Assembly (NCBI GenBank): GCA_965262925.1
Contig: CBDHGC010000004.1
Span: 2,790,001 to 2,854,000, forward strand
DNA length: 64,000 bases
Origin: WTFV01 sp965262925
GTDB lineage: Bacteria; Acidobacteriota; Vicinamibacteria; Vicinamibacterales; UBA8438
Reading direction: 5' to 3'
The translations under genes were made by a program, and so were the position numbers. Shown one piece after another: positions 52,954 through 62,229 of this stretch. Numbering within the stretch: the stretch's first letter is position 1; the number at the start of each line of letters is the position of its first letter. The notes under the pieces are model-generated. The model was not told the DNA's origin and did not search any database. It saw nothing but the letters and a program-made list of their open reading frames with translations.

Positions 52954-54398
52954 GAGGGTGCCCCAAGCGTAGTGGAAAGTCGGTGGCGACTCCTGCCCGG
53001 CTGTGGTATCAGTCGGGTGTGTTCAAAAGGAGGAGAGGCCACCGATGAAGAAACCGTACAAGATCGTTTCGGGCGCGTCCGCGCCGAACCGCCGGGAACT
53101 GGCGGACTGGCTGGCGAAGGACGGGCAACTGCTGATCCCGCTGGTCGAACTGCTGGAGAAGGGCGAGCGAGCCATCGACGAGGTGATCGACGTGATGGGC
53201 CGGGCGACCATCGAGGCCGTCCTGCGGATGAGCGCCGAGCAGGTGGCGGGGCCGAAGGAGCAGGGACGGCGCGACGCCGACCGGGATCTGTACTGGCACG
53301 GGGTGCAGGCGGGACGTGTGGCATTGAAGGAGCGGCAGTTGCGGGTCGACAAGCCGCGGCTGCGCAAGAAGCGGCCGCGGGCCGATGAGCCGGGCGAGGT
53401 GGAGATTCCGGCGTATACGGCGTTGCAGGCGGATCAGCCACTGGCCGACCGGATGCTGGAGCTGGTGCTGCAGGGCGTGTCGACGCGCAAGTACGAGAAG
53501 GTGCTGCCGGCGCTGGCCGACCAGGTGGGGGTGAGCAAGTCGGAGGTCTCGCGGGAGACCATCGAGGCGGGGACGCGCGTTCTGAAGGAGTTGGCCGAAC
53601 GGGACCTGGGCAAGTTGGACGTGCTGGTCGTCTACCTCGACGGGATCGTGTTCGGGAACTACCACGTGGTGGCGGCGGTCGGTGTGGATGCGGATGGTCG
53701 TAAGCACGTGCTGGGGCTTTGCGGCGGGGCATCGGAGAACACGGAGGTCACCGCTGGCCTGCTCGAAGATCTGGTGACGCGGGGCCTGCGGGCTGACCGG
53801 CGGCGTCTGTTCGTCATCGACGGCGCCAAGGCGCTGCGGCAGGCCATCGGGCGGGTGTTCGGGTCGGCGAACCTGGTGCAACGTTGTAGAAACCACAAGG
53901 TAAGGAACGTCTTGGGTCATCTGCCGAAAGAGCAGCACGAGCAGGCGCGTTCGACGCTTCGGGCGGCGTGGAAGCTGGACGCCGACGAGGGCATCCGGAA
54001 GCTGGAGCAGTACGCCTCGTGGCTGGAGCGGGAGTGGCCGTCGGCGGCGGCGAGCCTGCGCGAAGGGCTCTCGGAGTTGTTCACGGTCAATCGCCTTGGG
54101 CTGCCGAAGCCGCTGCGCCGCTGCCTGACGACGACGAACATCATCGACTCGTCGCACGCGGGCGTTCGCCAGCACACGAATCGGGTGAGTCGCTGGCAGA
54201 GCGAGGAGATGGCGGTGCGGTGGGCCGCGGTGACGTTCCGAGAGACGGAGAAGCACTATCGCCGCATCACGGGCTATGAGCATCTCTGGATGCTGAAGGC
54301 GCACCTCGACGAAGAGAATGGCGCCCTTGCCGAATTGCAGAAGGCGGGGTAATGTGTGTCTGTCGCTGCCGACTTTCAACTACTGGCGGGACACCCTC
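52954..54398. mobile_element. IS256-family element, copy 3
   Basis: 1,445 bp, opposite orientation to copies 1 and 2. Flanking 8-bp sequences CCGGACCG (52946-52953) and CTGGACCG (54399-54406) match at 7 of 8 positions, so the duplication has one change or a nearby rearrangement. Confidence 0.93.
53045..54352 (+). CDS. IS256-family transposase, copy 3
   Basis: 435 residues, apparently identical in protein sequence to copies 1 and 2, full length with D199 and D259. Ribosome site AGGAGAGG. Confidence 0.93.
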   Translation: MKKPYKIVSGASAPNRRELADWLAKDGQLLIPLVELLEKGERAIDEVIDVMGRATIEAVLRMSAEQVAGPKEQGRRDADRDLYWHGVQAGRVALKERQLRVDKPRLRKKRPRADEPGEVEIPAYTALQADQPLADRMLELVLQGVSTRKYEKVLPALADQVGVSKSEVSRETIEAGTRVLKELAERDLGKLDVLVVYLDGIVFGNYHVVAAVGVDADGRKHVLGLCGGASENTEVTAGLLEDLVTRGLRADRRRLFVIDGAKALRQAIGRVFGSANLVQRCRNHKVRNVLGHLPKEQHEQARSTLRAAWKLDADEGIRKLEQYASWLEREWPSAAASLREGLSELFTVNRLGLPKPLRRCLTTTNIIDSSHAGVRQHTNRVSRWQSEEMAVRWAAVTFRETEKHYRRITGYEHLWMLKAHLDEENGALAELQKAG

Positions 54399-54417
54399 CT
54401 GGACCGGGTCCGGCGTT

Positions 54418-55040
54418 CTAGTGGACGGTGTCGCTGTTGCGGTGGCCGTGTCCGCCGATCACGCCGCTCTTGGTGTCGCAGATGACTTCGATGTGCCAGC
54501 CCTCGTACGGCTCGTTCTCTTCGGCCTGACGAACGACGTCGACCTGGTACGTCGTCTGGCGTCCCTGCCGGCTCACGAGCCCGGGCATTTCGGTCCGGAA
54601 GCTGCGTACAGCTGCTTCGGCCGCCTTGTCCTTTCCGCCGTTCTCGTCTGGCGGTTCGCTGCTTCTGTTGATGCCCATTCGGAATCGTTCAGCCACAGGT
54701 TGAGTACCTGCCCCTGCAGGCGTATCGTGCTTGCTGTCGCCCAGTCGTTGTTCTCGTAGTCCGGCGAACGCAGCTCCAGCATCCGTCCCGGTGTGGTCAG
54801 GACGTTCTCGATTTGCGAGCTGGCCCATGCCTCCATCAGCGGCACGGTTCGCCAAGTCGTCCGGCGTTCGACTTTCGTGGCCGTCATGGTTCTGGCCTCG
54901 GTCAGCGCCGTCAGCGCGTTCTCGGCGCCTGCGACGGCTGCGTCCGTGCACAGGACGTCGTCTGCCGGCATCGGCGGCAGCTGGTTGAACGGCTTGTCCG
55001 CTGACCATCGCGCGGAGTTCTTCGTGCTCTGGCTCTGCAT
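54418..55040 (-). pseudogene. Unknown protein, last gene of the minus-strand cluster, probably frameshifted
   Basis: The first frame from ATG 55040 reads MQSQSTKNSARWSADKPFNQ, TWRTVPLMEAWASSQIENVL, RLQGQVLNLWLNDS. Near 54680 a second frame continues RFRMGINRSSEPPDENGGKD, QGRQTTYQVDVVRQAEENEP and YEGWHIEVICDTKSGVIGGH. Either one gene is frameshifted or two genes overlap by about 100 bp (second start ATG 54678). No family recognised; SSQIEN faintly recalls Fic N-termini but is not enough. Confidence 0.45.
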
Positions 55041-55080
55041 CGTCGTCGTCTCCGGACTTGCGGTTTCGGCCGCTTCGGTA

Positions 55081-55794
55081 TTATCGCGGCGCGCGGTAAG
55101 CGATCACCTGTGTCTCGGGTGATTCTCGTGCAACGCGCGCCAGGAAGTTGCCGAAGTCGTCGTGGTTCCACTCGAACTCTGTGCTGTCCAGCAGCAGGAT
55201 TGCGGATCGTTCGGTGCTGGGGTCGGTATCCCGAAAGGCGTTCTCGATCCGTTCGTGGATTCGCTCGAGGATCTCGTCCGCCGTCGGCGGTGGGTCCTGC
55301 GTTCTCGTGTACTGGTTCGGGCTGTGTTCCCGCTCGGCGCCCGGCTGGTGGTCCAGTCCGTCGAAGTACTCGTCCACGTGGGGTGTGATCCCGAGTGCGA
55401 TGATCGCGGTTCGCTCGTCGCCCTTCGCCAGTATCTCGACCAGCGTCTCTGTCCTTCCGCTGTCCGGATCGACCCAGCGTTTCCATCGGGAACCATTCGC
55501 GGTCTCGATGAGCACGGTGGCCGGGTCCTGACTGGTCGTGCTCTCGGTCTGTCGGCTCGCTCCATCGTCCGGCAGCTGCAGTTCCGGTGGGTCTATCTGG
55601 CCCTTTGTCCAACCCTTGGACGGGTGCGTGCGCGTCGGGTCTCGGTAGATCGCCAGGCTGCATGCGATCGCGTGCAGTACTCGTCGGCCGCTGTGGTCGG
55701 CGTCGTTGATGACGGTGGCCTGGTTCGCCGGACACAGTACCGCGTTCCTGCGTTCCCCGGTGTAGTTGCCGATGATTGCGTGCTTTAGCTTCAT
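55081..55794 (-). CDS. Unknown conserved-looking protein
   Basis: 237 residues from ATG 55794 (MKLKHAIIGNYTGERRNAVL). It contains HSGRRVLHAIACSLAIYRDP, TLVEILAKGDERTAIIALGI and AILLLDSTEFEWNHDDFGNF ... TQVIAYRAPR. A mixed alpha/beta soluble protein with no membrane segment and no motif known to me. Start overlaps the stop of the upstream gene by ATGA. Confidence 0.55.
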   Translation of the reverse strand: MKLKHAIIGNYTGERRNAVLCPANQATVINDADHSGRRVLHAIACSLAIYRDPTRTHPSKGWTKGQIDPPELQLPDDGASRQTESTTSQDPATVLIETANGSRWKRWVDPDSGRTETLVEILAKGDERTAIIALGITPHVDEYFDGLDHQPGAEREHSPNQYTRTQDPPPTADEILERIHERIENAFRDTDPSTERSAILLLDSTEFEWNHDDFGNFLARVARESPETQVIAYRAPR

Positions 55795-56153
55795 GTTCTT
55801 CGTTCGCTCCCGGTGTTGCGGCTGACTGCCCGCCATCCGCACGAGGTCGCCGTGCATGCTCCCGCGGCGGCCATTGCCGGTATTCCCGTCCCAGTCAGCG
55901 GCGGGTCGAACGTCATCGCGGCTAAGCTGAGTGTCGCGATGATCAGGAACGGCGCCTTGCTCTGTCTGTTCGCGCGGATGACTTCGGACAGCAGGACGAT
56001 GCTGCCGATGACGTACCAGGCCCCGGTGCCCGGGGCGTTCTGGGTGGCCGCCGTCAGCACGACGGCGGCAAGCATCGTTGCCGTTCTGCTGTAGGCGTCG
56101 GCAGGTCCCGGCCTCGGTCTCCAGTGTCGGTTGAGTCTCACGCTTGCTTTCAT
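55791..56153 (-). CDS. Small membrane protein
   Basis: 120 residues with three hydrophobic stretches (TATMLAAVVLTAATQNAPGT, GAWYVIGSIVLLSEVIRANR, APFLIIATLSLAAMTFDPPL). Charged N- and C-termini. Overlaps both neighbours (TGATG at 56151-56155 and ATGA at 55791-55794). Family unknown. Confidence 0.55.
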   Translation of the reverse strand: MKASVRLNRHWRPRPGPADAYSRTATMLAAVVLTAATQNAPGTGAWYVIGSIVLLSEVIRANRQSKAPFLIIATLSLAAMTFDPPLTGTGIPAMAAAGACTATSCGWRAVSRNTGSERRT

Positions 56154-56569
56154 CAGTTGCTATTGGTCCAGGCGAGCTGAAACAGTCCGGTGATGGTTGT
56201 CGACGTCGACTTGTCGTCGGTTTTCCGGACCGGTCTGACTCTTCCGGGTGCGAAGACGTATTTTCTCAGGTTCGGCCATACCAGACCCAGGAGGTCCCGG
56301 TCTATCAGCACCATGCCGTCTCCGGTTTCGTCCTGGTCGCCTGCTATCTGGTCGGCCAGTGCGATGTTCCACTCGGCAGTGCGTGTGGAGCCGATCTCGG
56401 TGAGGCGTACCGTGGGTACCGCGCGTTGTGCGGTTCCGGTCGGCGTGTTCGTCTGGCCGAGCCGGGCCACTTCGGGTAACGGAACCTTCGGGCTCTCGAG
56501 CAGTTGGCGCCTTCCGCCGGCGTCGACGAGGATGACGTCTCTGGCTGGCGTGGTCAGCAGGTTTCTCAT
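56153..56569 (-). CDS. Unknown protein in overlapping cluster
   Basis: 138 residues: LLTTPARDVILVDAGGRRQL, TVRLTEIGSTRTAEWNIALA, DQIAGDQDETGDGMVLIDRD, WPNLRKYVFAPGRVRPVRK. Beta-rich, soluble. No family recognised. Its stop overlaps the next start. Bases 56570-56703 between it and the upstream gene hold no convincing gene. Confidence 0.5.
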   Translation of the reverse strand: MRNLLTTPARDVILVDAGGRRQLLESPKVPLPEVARLGQTNTPTGTAQRAVPTVRLTEIGSTRTAEWNIALADQIAGDQDETGDGMVLIDRDLLGLVWPNLRKYVFAPGRVRPVRKTDDKSTSTTITGLFQLAWTNSN

Positions 56570-56703
56570 GGGCTTTGCGTCCTGTTTCTGCGGGTCGCGC
56601 CGTTGCGGCCGTTGCGGCCGCGACGGCGACTTCTACGCTGGGGGTGCAGTCGCCGGCCGGCGGACGCATCGGCCGGCTGGGGTCGTTTGTGGTCTCGCCC
56701 GTT

Positions 56704-58214
56704 CTACTCGCCGGCCGCTGTGAGCGTGAAACCGGTGATTCGCGTCTGGTACGGGGTTCCGTTCCAGATCGGCCGCTTGTCCTGGTGTCTGAGTGCTTCG
56801 CTGATGAGCTTTTGCACCAGCCGGCGGTTGCTCTGGTGAGCCTTCACGGTTGCGAGTTTCGGTTTGGGGGGCTCGCGGTCGGCCACCCAGTTGCTCCTGA
56901 GCGTGTCGCTGATGGTCTCGCTCTGTGGGGAGTGCAGGACGATGCGCGCGCCCGTCCTGTCGATCCCGTCCAGCGTCCAGCCGATCTCGCCGTACGCCCC
57001 CCGGGCCGCGGTCACGGTTTCTGCGACCAGTGCAAGGACGTTCTTGGGAGTTCCGGTGATCGTCGTCACCTTCTCGTCGGGTTCGATCAGGCGGACTTCG
57101 CCTCTCCGGTCGACCGTCTCGTTGTCGTACAGGAAGTGCGCGATCTGTTCGAGGACGTCGATGCGTGCCGGCAGCGATCGGTGGTCCGATACCGGGTCCA
57201 CCACGTGCGCGATCGCGGCGTTCAGGTCGCTGTCGTGGAAGTCGATCTGGCGCCACGGCGCTTCGGCGGTCGCCTTCGCTCGTACCACGGCCGGGGTTTC
57301 ACCCAGGGCCTCCACCTCGACGGCGGTTCCGGTCTCGTAGTCCCGGATGCGTACTACGGACAGTCTCGGGCGCGATCGGAGGGTGAGCGCACGCGTCCGG
57401 CCGTATCGCGAGTGCGATCCGTACAGGGCGGCCGATGTCCCGTCCGAACGGTTTCCTGCGCACCCAGTACTCGTGCGTGGTCTGGTCCCTGCAGCCCTCC
57501 ATGAACGCGGTCATCAAGGGGTTGACGAGTTCGAGCAGCCGCTGCGCGTGCGCGTTGTCGGAACGGGGCGAGGGCTGTTGTCCTACGGCATCGACGTAGT
57601 GCTTCCCGTACGCGGCGTCGGCGTCCTCCCGCGTTGCAGGTGTTTTGCCTTCCGGTGGCTCCTGGCCCTCTATCGCAGGTGACGTTCGTGTTTACCGTGA
57701 TCCTGTTCCGCGTTCCGCCGGGTAGCAGGTATTCGGCGTCGTGCTGTCCGTACTCGGCCGCGATCTCGTCGTACTCCTTCCTCAGCGCCTCTTGTGCCTT
57801 CTTCCAGTGGTCCGCTCCGCTGAAATGGCCGTTCGCCTGCACCGGTCCCGTTGGCCAGTTGCCGGGCCGTCCCGGCATGTCGTCGGGCCGGAGCGCTTCC
57901 TCGATCACGGTTGCGTGTGTGGTCCTGCGGATCAGGGCGAGCTGCTCCCTGCTGACCAGCATCCTGAACTCGTAGCTGAGCATCTCCAGAGCGTCGTTGA
58001 GCTCGTCGGCGTGGTACCGGCGGATGTCCCCGACTTCCAGGAACAGTTGCCGTCGGCTCTCGCCTTCGGTCTTCTTCAGTGCGCCGAGCACCTGCTCGTA
58101 GCTGTAGCCGGTCTGAGGCGTCAGCAGCCCAGCCAGGACCCGGGTCTCTCCGAGTTCGTCGCTTCGTCGGAGCACCACGGGTCGCGCTGTCGTGGGCTCG
58201 TCGTTGTTCCCCAC
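56704..58214 (-). pseudogene. Large unknown protein split by two frameshifts
   Basis: Three frames join end to end. MGNNDEPTTARPVVLRRSDE ... AEYLLPGGTRNRITVNTNVT runs to about 57680. PPEGKTPATREDADAAYGKH ... MTAFMEGCRDQTTHEYWVRR runs to about 57400. LTLRSRPRLSVVRIRDYETG ... PYQTRITGFTLTAAGE runs to 56704. The intact protein would be about 500 residues. The part EQLALIRRTTHATVIEEALR ... DAEYLLPGGTRNRITVNTNV loosely recalls ThyX-type flavin-dependent thymidylate synthases, but the key RHR motif is not evident. The function is best called unknown. Confidence 0.5.
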
Positions 58215-58360
58215 GCTCTTGTCTCGTCGGGTGTTCCCGCCTGGGACGGCTTGGCGTCCTCTTTCGCGAATTCCGGCGCCTCGCGGAATGCCTCCTGCGC
58301 CTGGCAGCGGCCTGCATCTTCGGCGCCGGGGCGCTCCTGCTGTCGGTCAGTTTCGGTCAT
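58121..58360 (-). CDS. Small protein, first gene of the minus-strand cluster
   Basis: 79 residues from ATG 58360 behind a strong ribosome site (AAAAGGAGACG). Reads MTETDRQQERPGAEDAGRCQ, FREAPEFAKEDAKPSQAG: hydrophilic and disordered. It overlaps the start of the next gene by 94 bp in another frame. A frameshift near 58220 fusing it to GNNDEPTTARP is therefore possible, making it the N-terminus of the large protein. Confidence 0.45.
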   Translation of the reverse strand: MTETDRQQERPGAEDAGRCQAQEAFREAPEFAKEDAKPSQAGTPDETRAWGTTTSPRQRDPWCSDEATNSERPGSWLGC

Positions 58361-58489
58361 CGTTTCGTCTCCTTTTTTCGCTGTTGGTACGGTCCGGCGC
58401 ACGTCTCCGGATCGGCTTCTTCGGGGCCCGCTTCCGTTTAGGGTGCTGTTCGGGGTTTTTGGCCCGTCCGACGGCCTCATGTTTATCAC

Positions 58490-58825
58490 TCAGAGTCGGC
58501 TTGGGGGCCGATTCTGGTCTATAGACCAAAAACGCCGGTAACCAGCTTCGAGGGCCCGCGGAGTAGCCGCGGAGTACCCGTTTTTTTTCGGTCCCGGTGC
58601 GCCGCTTTCGGGCTCGGGCGGGACTCGGGTTCCGCTTCCTGCCGTCCGGTCAGCCGGCTTGCTGCGGATCTCTATGAGGATCCGTCTGTGTTCGTCGCTT
58701 GGGTCCCGGTGCCTCCCGCCCCGCCATCCCGTGGCGCCCGACATGTTGTTGTACACACGGCTGGAGCAAATCGACGTGACCACCCGTTGACCTTTGTGGA
58801 AGCCGAGCTCGAAGGCGCAGTACAT
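58490..58825 (-). CDS. Small hypothetical protein after the SLOG gene
   Basis: 111 residues starting MYCAFELGFHKGQRVVTSIC, 16 bp after the SLOG stop. The first ~60 residues look protein-like (MSGATGWRGGRHRDPSDEHR). The rest is proline/glycine-rich and runs through the palindrome at 58515, so the real stop may be lost. No family. Confidence 0.35.
   Translation of the reverse strand: MYCAFELGFHKGQRVVTSICSSRVYNNMSGATGWRGGRHRDPSDEHRRILIEIRSKPADRTAGSGTRVPPEPESGAPGPKKNGYSAATPRALEAGYRRFWSIDQNRPPSRL
58515..58528. promoter_or_regulatory. Perfect 14-bp palindrome upstream of the minus-strand cluster
   Basis: TGGTCTATAGACCA lies about 155 bp upstream of the first cluster gene (ATG 58360). It is a likely operator; the region between holds no other strong signal. 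Confidence 0.5.
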
Positions 58826-58841
58826 GGTTCTGGTTGTCGTT

Positions 58842-59393
58842 TCAGCCGATCGCGAGCTTTTTTCTCGCGATCGTGTGCATCGTTACCAGGGCGTCGGCGG
58901 CGCTCACGCGCGCCAGGTTCAGCACCGGGATCCCGGCGGTTCGCGCCATCTTCATTCCGGTGGCGGTCCCGCCTTGCGTCGCCCCGCCCGGTGTCCAGCA
59001 GATTACCGCGTCGACGCGCCGGTCGGCCGCTGCATGCCCGAGTCCGTGGATGATCGCGTGGTTCCGTCCGTGGAGTGCCCGTGCGCCTCTCGAACAGCGC
59101 TGCCACGCGCCGTGGTACTTCGACACCACTCCCTGCGCATGGCTCTGCTCGCTGTTCGTCAGCGTGACGCACTCGTCTCCGGTGCGATCGTTGTAACCCT
59201 TCCAGGGCAGGTAGACGGTTCGTCCTGCCCTGGTCGTGCCGTTCTCGAACGCCGTGTCGGCGCCGTCGGCTCCACCGGAATGCAGGTGCCATCCGGTCCG
59301 CTCCAGCCCGCGGGCCAGTTCGGTCATCGCCCCGAGCATCTCGGGAGGCGTCTGAGTCCTTTCCAATCCAGAAATGAGCCTGAAGCGGGGCAC
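58842..59393 (-). CDS. SLOG/DprA-like nucleotide-binding protein
   Basis: 183 residues from a GTG at 59393 (in-frame ATG at 59480 is an alternative). LISGLERTQTPPEMLGAMTE corresponds to the usual GIGSRxTPPExL start. Then come WHLHSGGADGADTAFENG, VYLPWKGYN and HAIIHGLGHAAA. AVICWTPGGATQGGTATGMK and MARTAGIPVLNLA complete the Rossmann-like SLOG/DprA fold found in phage and mobile-element proteins that bind nucleotides or ssDNA. A truncated duplicate of its 5' end is at 5324-5733. Confidence 0.82.
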   Translation of the reverse strand: MPRFRLISGLERTQTPPEMLGAMTELARGLERTGWHLHSGGADGADTAFENGTTRAGRTVYLPWKGYNDRTGDECVTLTNSEQSHAQGVVSKYHGAWQRCSRGARALHGRNHAIIHGLGHAAADRRVDAVICWTPGGATQGGTATGMKMARTAGIPVLNLARVSAADALVTMHTIARKKLAIG

Positions 59394-59771
59394 GTGAGCC
59401 GAGCCTGTCAGGCGACCGAACCGACGGATCGAAACAGGTCCTGGCGCGGGCCGCGTTGAGGGCGCGCGTGACCGCAGCATTATCGCTCATGGCGGCGGAA
59501 CCGTCACGATGTACGACGCGGCGCTAGGCGCGTCCTGGTTCAGGGCGAAGGTGCTGTAGCCGCTGCCGTAGCAACCGAACGGTGAGGGTCTGGTTTGCCG
59601 GGTTCTGAACAGCAGGAGACCAAGCGGAGCGAACGTCCGTCTGTGGACGTTTGCGGAGTGCGGTAGCCGAGCGTGGAACCGGCAGCAGAGGGGCTGGACG
59701 TGACTACGCGAGGGGCTGTGAAACGGCCGGCAACGGCTGGATGGATCGTCGTCGGCGCTCGTGCCTGATGG
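59358..59771 (-). repeat. ~410-bp repeat, inverted copy of 5324-5733
   Basis: Holds the end of an unknown gene (stop at 59487), an overlapping MSDNAAVTRALN start at 59490, and the 5' end of the SLOG gene. At 59771 it joins directly to the 3' end of an intron reverse transcriptase frame, which therefore runs on into the repeat. Confidence 0.8.
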
Positions 59772-60348
59772 CAAGCGGCATGGCCTGCGGCAACGGAGGC
59801 GAGGCCGAGCCGGTCGAAGAAGGCGTTGGGCAACGCGATGCAGAGCGCCGGGCTTTGGCTGATCCGCCACGGGCCATGGGCACTGCTAGCGGTCTTGGCC
59901 GCCAGCGTCTTGCTGACGCCGCGGCGGCGCAACGCCGCGAAGCGAGTGCGCCCACGCTTCCAGTGCGTCCAGGCGACGGCGCGAAGCCGCCGCCGGGTCC
60001 ACTGGTCGAGGCGGAGCAGGACATAGGGAACCTCGCAGAGGCCGAAGTAGCCCCGCCACCCGACGAGGTAGCGGGACAGCTCCTCCACGAGACGGGTGAA
60101 TCTGACGCGTTTTGTGCGGCGCGTCAGTTCCCGGACCCGCACCTTGAACCGGGCGAGCGCCTTCGGCGAGACGACCCGCTGGGGCGTCGGTCCGGCCGTG
60201 AAGCTGAAGCCCAGGAAGGCCCGCGCCGACGGGCGGTCCACCGCGCTCTTGGCTGCGTTCACCGTCAGCTTCAGCCGCCGGGCGAGGAAGTCGGTTACGC
60301 TCGCCATGACCCGCTCGCCCGCCCGCCGGGACCGCACGTAGAGGTTGC
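59540..60348 (-). CDS. Group II intron B reverse transcriptase, C-terminal exon
   Basis: Begins directly after intron A with NLYVRSRRAGERVMASVTDF, the part of the RT that follows YADDC. Then AKSAVDRPSARAFLGFSF, maturase/domain X sequence RFTRLVEELSRYLVGWRGYF and LDQWTRRRLRAVAWTHWKRG, ending RISQSPALCIALPNAFFDRL. The frame continues past the expected end into the repeat at 59771, so the original stop and the intron's domains V and VI are missing. Splicing of intron A would join it in frame to 62230-63040. Confidence 0.85.
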
Positions 60349-60388
60349 GGTGAGTCGCCCGGGGGAATCTCACCCCCGGGCGCTCGCA

Positions 60389-60422
60389 GAACTGTACGTG
60401 AACGTCTCCGCTCATACAGCTC
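60389..60422 (-). ncRNA. Group II intron A domain V
   Basis: A 34-nt hairpin. The 5' arm GAGCTGTATGAGCG carries the catalytic AGC triad, followed by a GAGA tetraloop and the 3' arm CGTTCACGTACAGTTC. Position (just after the RT stop) and length are canonical. Confidence 0.9.
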
Positions 60423-60425
60423 CCA

Positions 60426-61760
60426 TCATCCAGCCGCCGGCGTCACCCCCAGCAGATGCCAATGGGCGAACAGCCGGGGCTCGCGACGAGCGAGGCCACC
60501 GAGCCAGTGACTGGCTCGACGGCGATGTCGCCGTAGCCTCTTGTATTTCCGCATGGCCCATCGAACCAACAGGCCATTGAAGTGGCGAAAGACCGGATAC
60601 AGGGCCGATTTGTAGAAACGGCCGTAGTATTGAATCCACCCTCGAAGGACAGGATTCCACATGCGGGCCAGGTCGTCGATGGCCTTGTCGCTGCGCCGAG
60701 GGAGGTGCCGACGTCGCAGTGCTTGTCGCATCCGCGTCGCTGCCGCATTACTCACTGCCGGCGCGAAGTTGATGAAGTACTTACCCCACCGATTCTTCGA
60801 CCGACGCGAGCGAAACGTGTATCCCAAGAAGGTGAACTGCTCCGTGGGATACTGCCCCGGCCGGTCGTCATCCTTACAGTAGACGATGTGCGTCTTCTCC
60901 GGATGGACGTCCAGCCGGCATTGCGCCAGACGACGTTTGATGTGCGACAGGACCTGCTGCGCCTGCGTCTCCGTCCGACAGTGCGCGACGATATCGTCCG
61001 CGTACCTCTCGAACGGAACGTCCGGGTGCGTCGACCGCATCCAGTCGTCGAACGCGAGGTGCAAGAAGATATTGGCCAGGAGCGGGCTCGCGACGCCCCC
61101 TTGGGGCGTCCCCATCGTGCGCGGCACCAGAGTTCCGTCTTCCTGCTGCATGGGAGCGGTCAACCACCGCTGCACATAGAGCAGAATCCACCGGCACCGG
61201 GTGTACTTCCTGACCGCACGCATGACGAGCGCATGGTCCAGGTTGTCAAAGAAGCCGCGGATATCCAAATCGATCACCCAGTCATAACGCCAGCATCGCT
61301 GCCGGGTTGTCGTGAGTGCGTCGATCGCGGACTTCCGCGGGCGATACCCATACGAATCGGGGTGGAATTGCGGCTCCACGTCCGGTTCCAGGTACATCTT
61401 GACGACCGTTTGGGCAATTCTGTCGGCGACAGTGGGAATGCCCAAGCGTCGCTCACTTCCGTCCTTCTTCGGTATTCCAACCGACCGGACTGGAGGCGGG
61501 AAGTACGTGCCCGACGACATCCGATTCCAAATCCTGTAGAGATTGTTCTTCAGGTCCTGCTCGAACATCTCGACAGACTCAGCATCGACGCCAGCTGCTC
61601 CGTGGTTCGCCTTGACCCGAGTGTAGGCCTCCCAAACCACCCACTTGGAAATACGAAACGGCTTCGCGTGGCTCGACGGCTCCTCCCGCGCGCGCGGTTG
61701 ACCGTCGGGACACGCTGGATGACGCGACCCCTTTGCTCCATCGAGTTTCCCCGACTTCAT
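60426..61760 (-). CDS. Group II intron A reverse transcriptase/maturase
   Basis: 444 residues from MKSGKLDGAKGSRHPACPDG; upstream ATG starts are possible. RT blocks: GIPTVADRIAQTVVKMYLEP, SYGYRPRKSAIDAL, WVIDLDIRGFFDNLDH, MGTPQGGVASPLLANIFLHL and the active site FERYADDIVAHC. The domain X/GIIM maturase part is LARMWNPVLRGWIQYYGRFY. No HNH endonuclease domain follows, as in many bacterial class C/D-type introns. Intact. Confidence 0.93.
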   Translation of the reverse strand: MKSGKLDGAKGSRHPACPDGQPRAREEPSSHAKPFRISKWVVWEAYTRVKANHGAAGVDAESVEMFEQDLKNNLYRIWNRMSSGTYFPPPVRSVGIPKKDGSERRLGIPTVADRIAQTVVKMYLEPDVEPQFHPDSYGYRPRKSAIDALTTTRQRCWRYDWVIDLDIRGFFDNLDHALVMRAVRKYTRCRWILLYVQRWLTAPMQQEDGTLVPRTMGTPQGGVASPLLANIFLHLAFDDWMRSTHPDVPFERYADDIVAHCRTETQAQQVLSHIKRRLAQCRLDVHPEKTHIVYCKDDDRPGQYPTEQFTFLGYTFRSRRSKNRWGKYFINFAPAVSNAAATRMRQALRRRHLPRRSDKAIDDLARMWNPVLRGWIQYYGRFYKSALYPVFRHFNGLLVRWAMRKYKRLRRHRRRASHWLGGLARREPRLFAHWHLLGVTPAAG

Positions 61761-62229
61761 CGCTCGTACGGGTCGCTCCGCCCCTGTGCCTCGCATCGGG
61801 CTTCTCATCCTTGGGGGTCGGCCCCTTGGATTTCTCCCTTCACATCGAGGCGACAGGTTCCCACGTTCCACACAAGGGCCTGGTGCAGGGTCACGCCACC
61901 TTTATGCCGGGTGCCGCCCAGCCAAGCTGCAGGCTCCCGCTGGACTTGTCCCGGGTTAACGACTCGCCCCGGTTTCGACACCGTCCCTACGCTTTCGACA
62001 CGTTGCCGGTGGTTCATACACTTCGTCTCCCTGCACCCCACCTGACGCGGTCAAGCCGCGCCGTTTCCGTGACGCTTACCACCTCGGCTCTTGACCGAGG
62101 CAGCGCACGGCGGTTTGAAGCCTCCCCCTCCCTGCCGGGCGGCTCCGAGGGGCCTGCCCTCATCCCTCGTGCAGCATGGCTGCAGCTAGGTGGCCATCTC
62201 GGCCTCCCCTCTGCGCCTTCGTGGCGCAC

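Larger units (their letters stand above)
60349..62229 (-). mobile_element. Group II intron A, inserted in intron B's RT gene
   Basis: 1,881 nt. The 5' end at 62229 reads GTGCGCC (consensus GUGYG). The 3' end lies after a domain VI hairpin (60349-60386). It encodes its own RT. Removal joins ...GACGACT to GCAACCTC, giving Asp-Asp-Cys-Asn-Leu, which restores the YADDCNLYV motif of the host RT. The exact 3' border could be off by one base. Confidence 0.88.

Noticed and set aside
54573..55040. Fic-domain protein
   Set aside because: Only a weak SSQIEN resemblance; the HPFxxGNGR active-site motif is absent.
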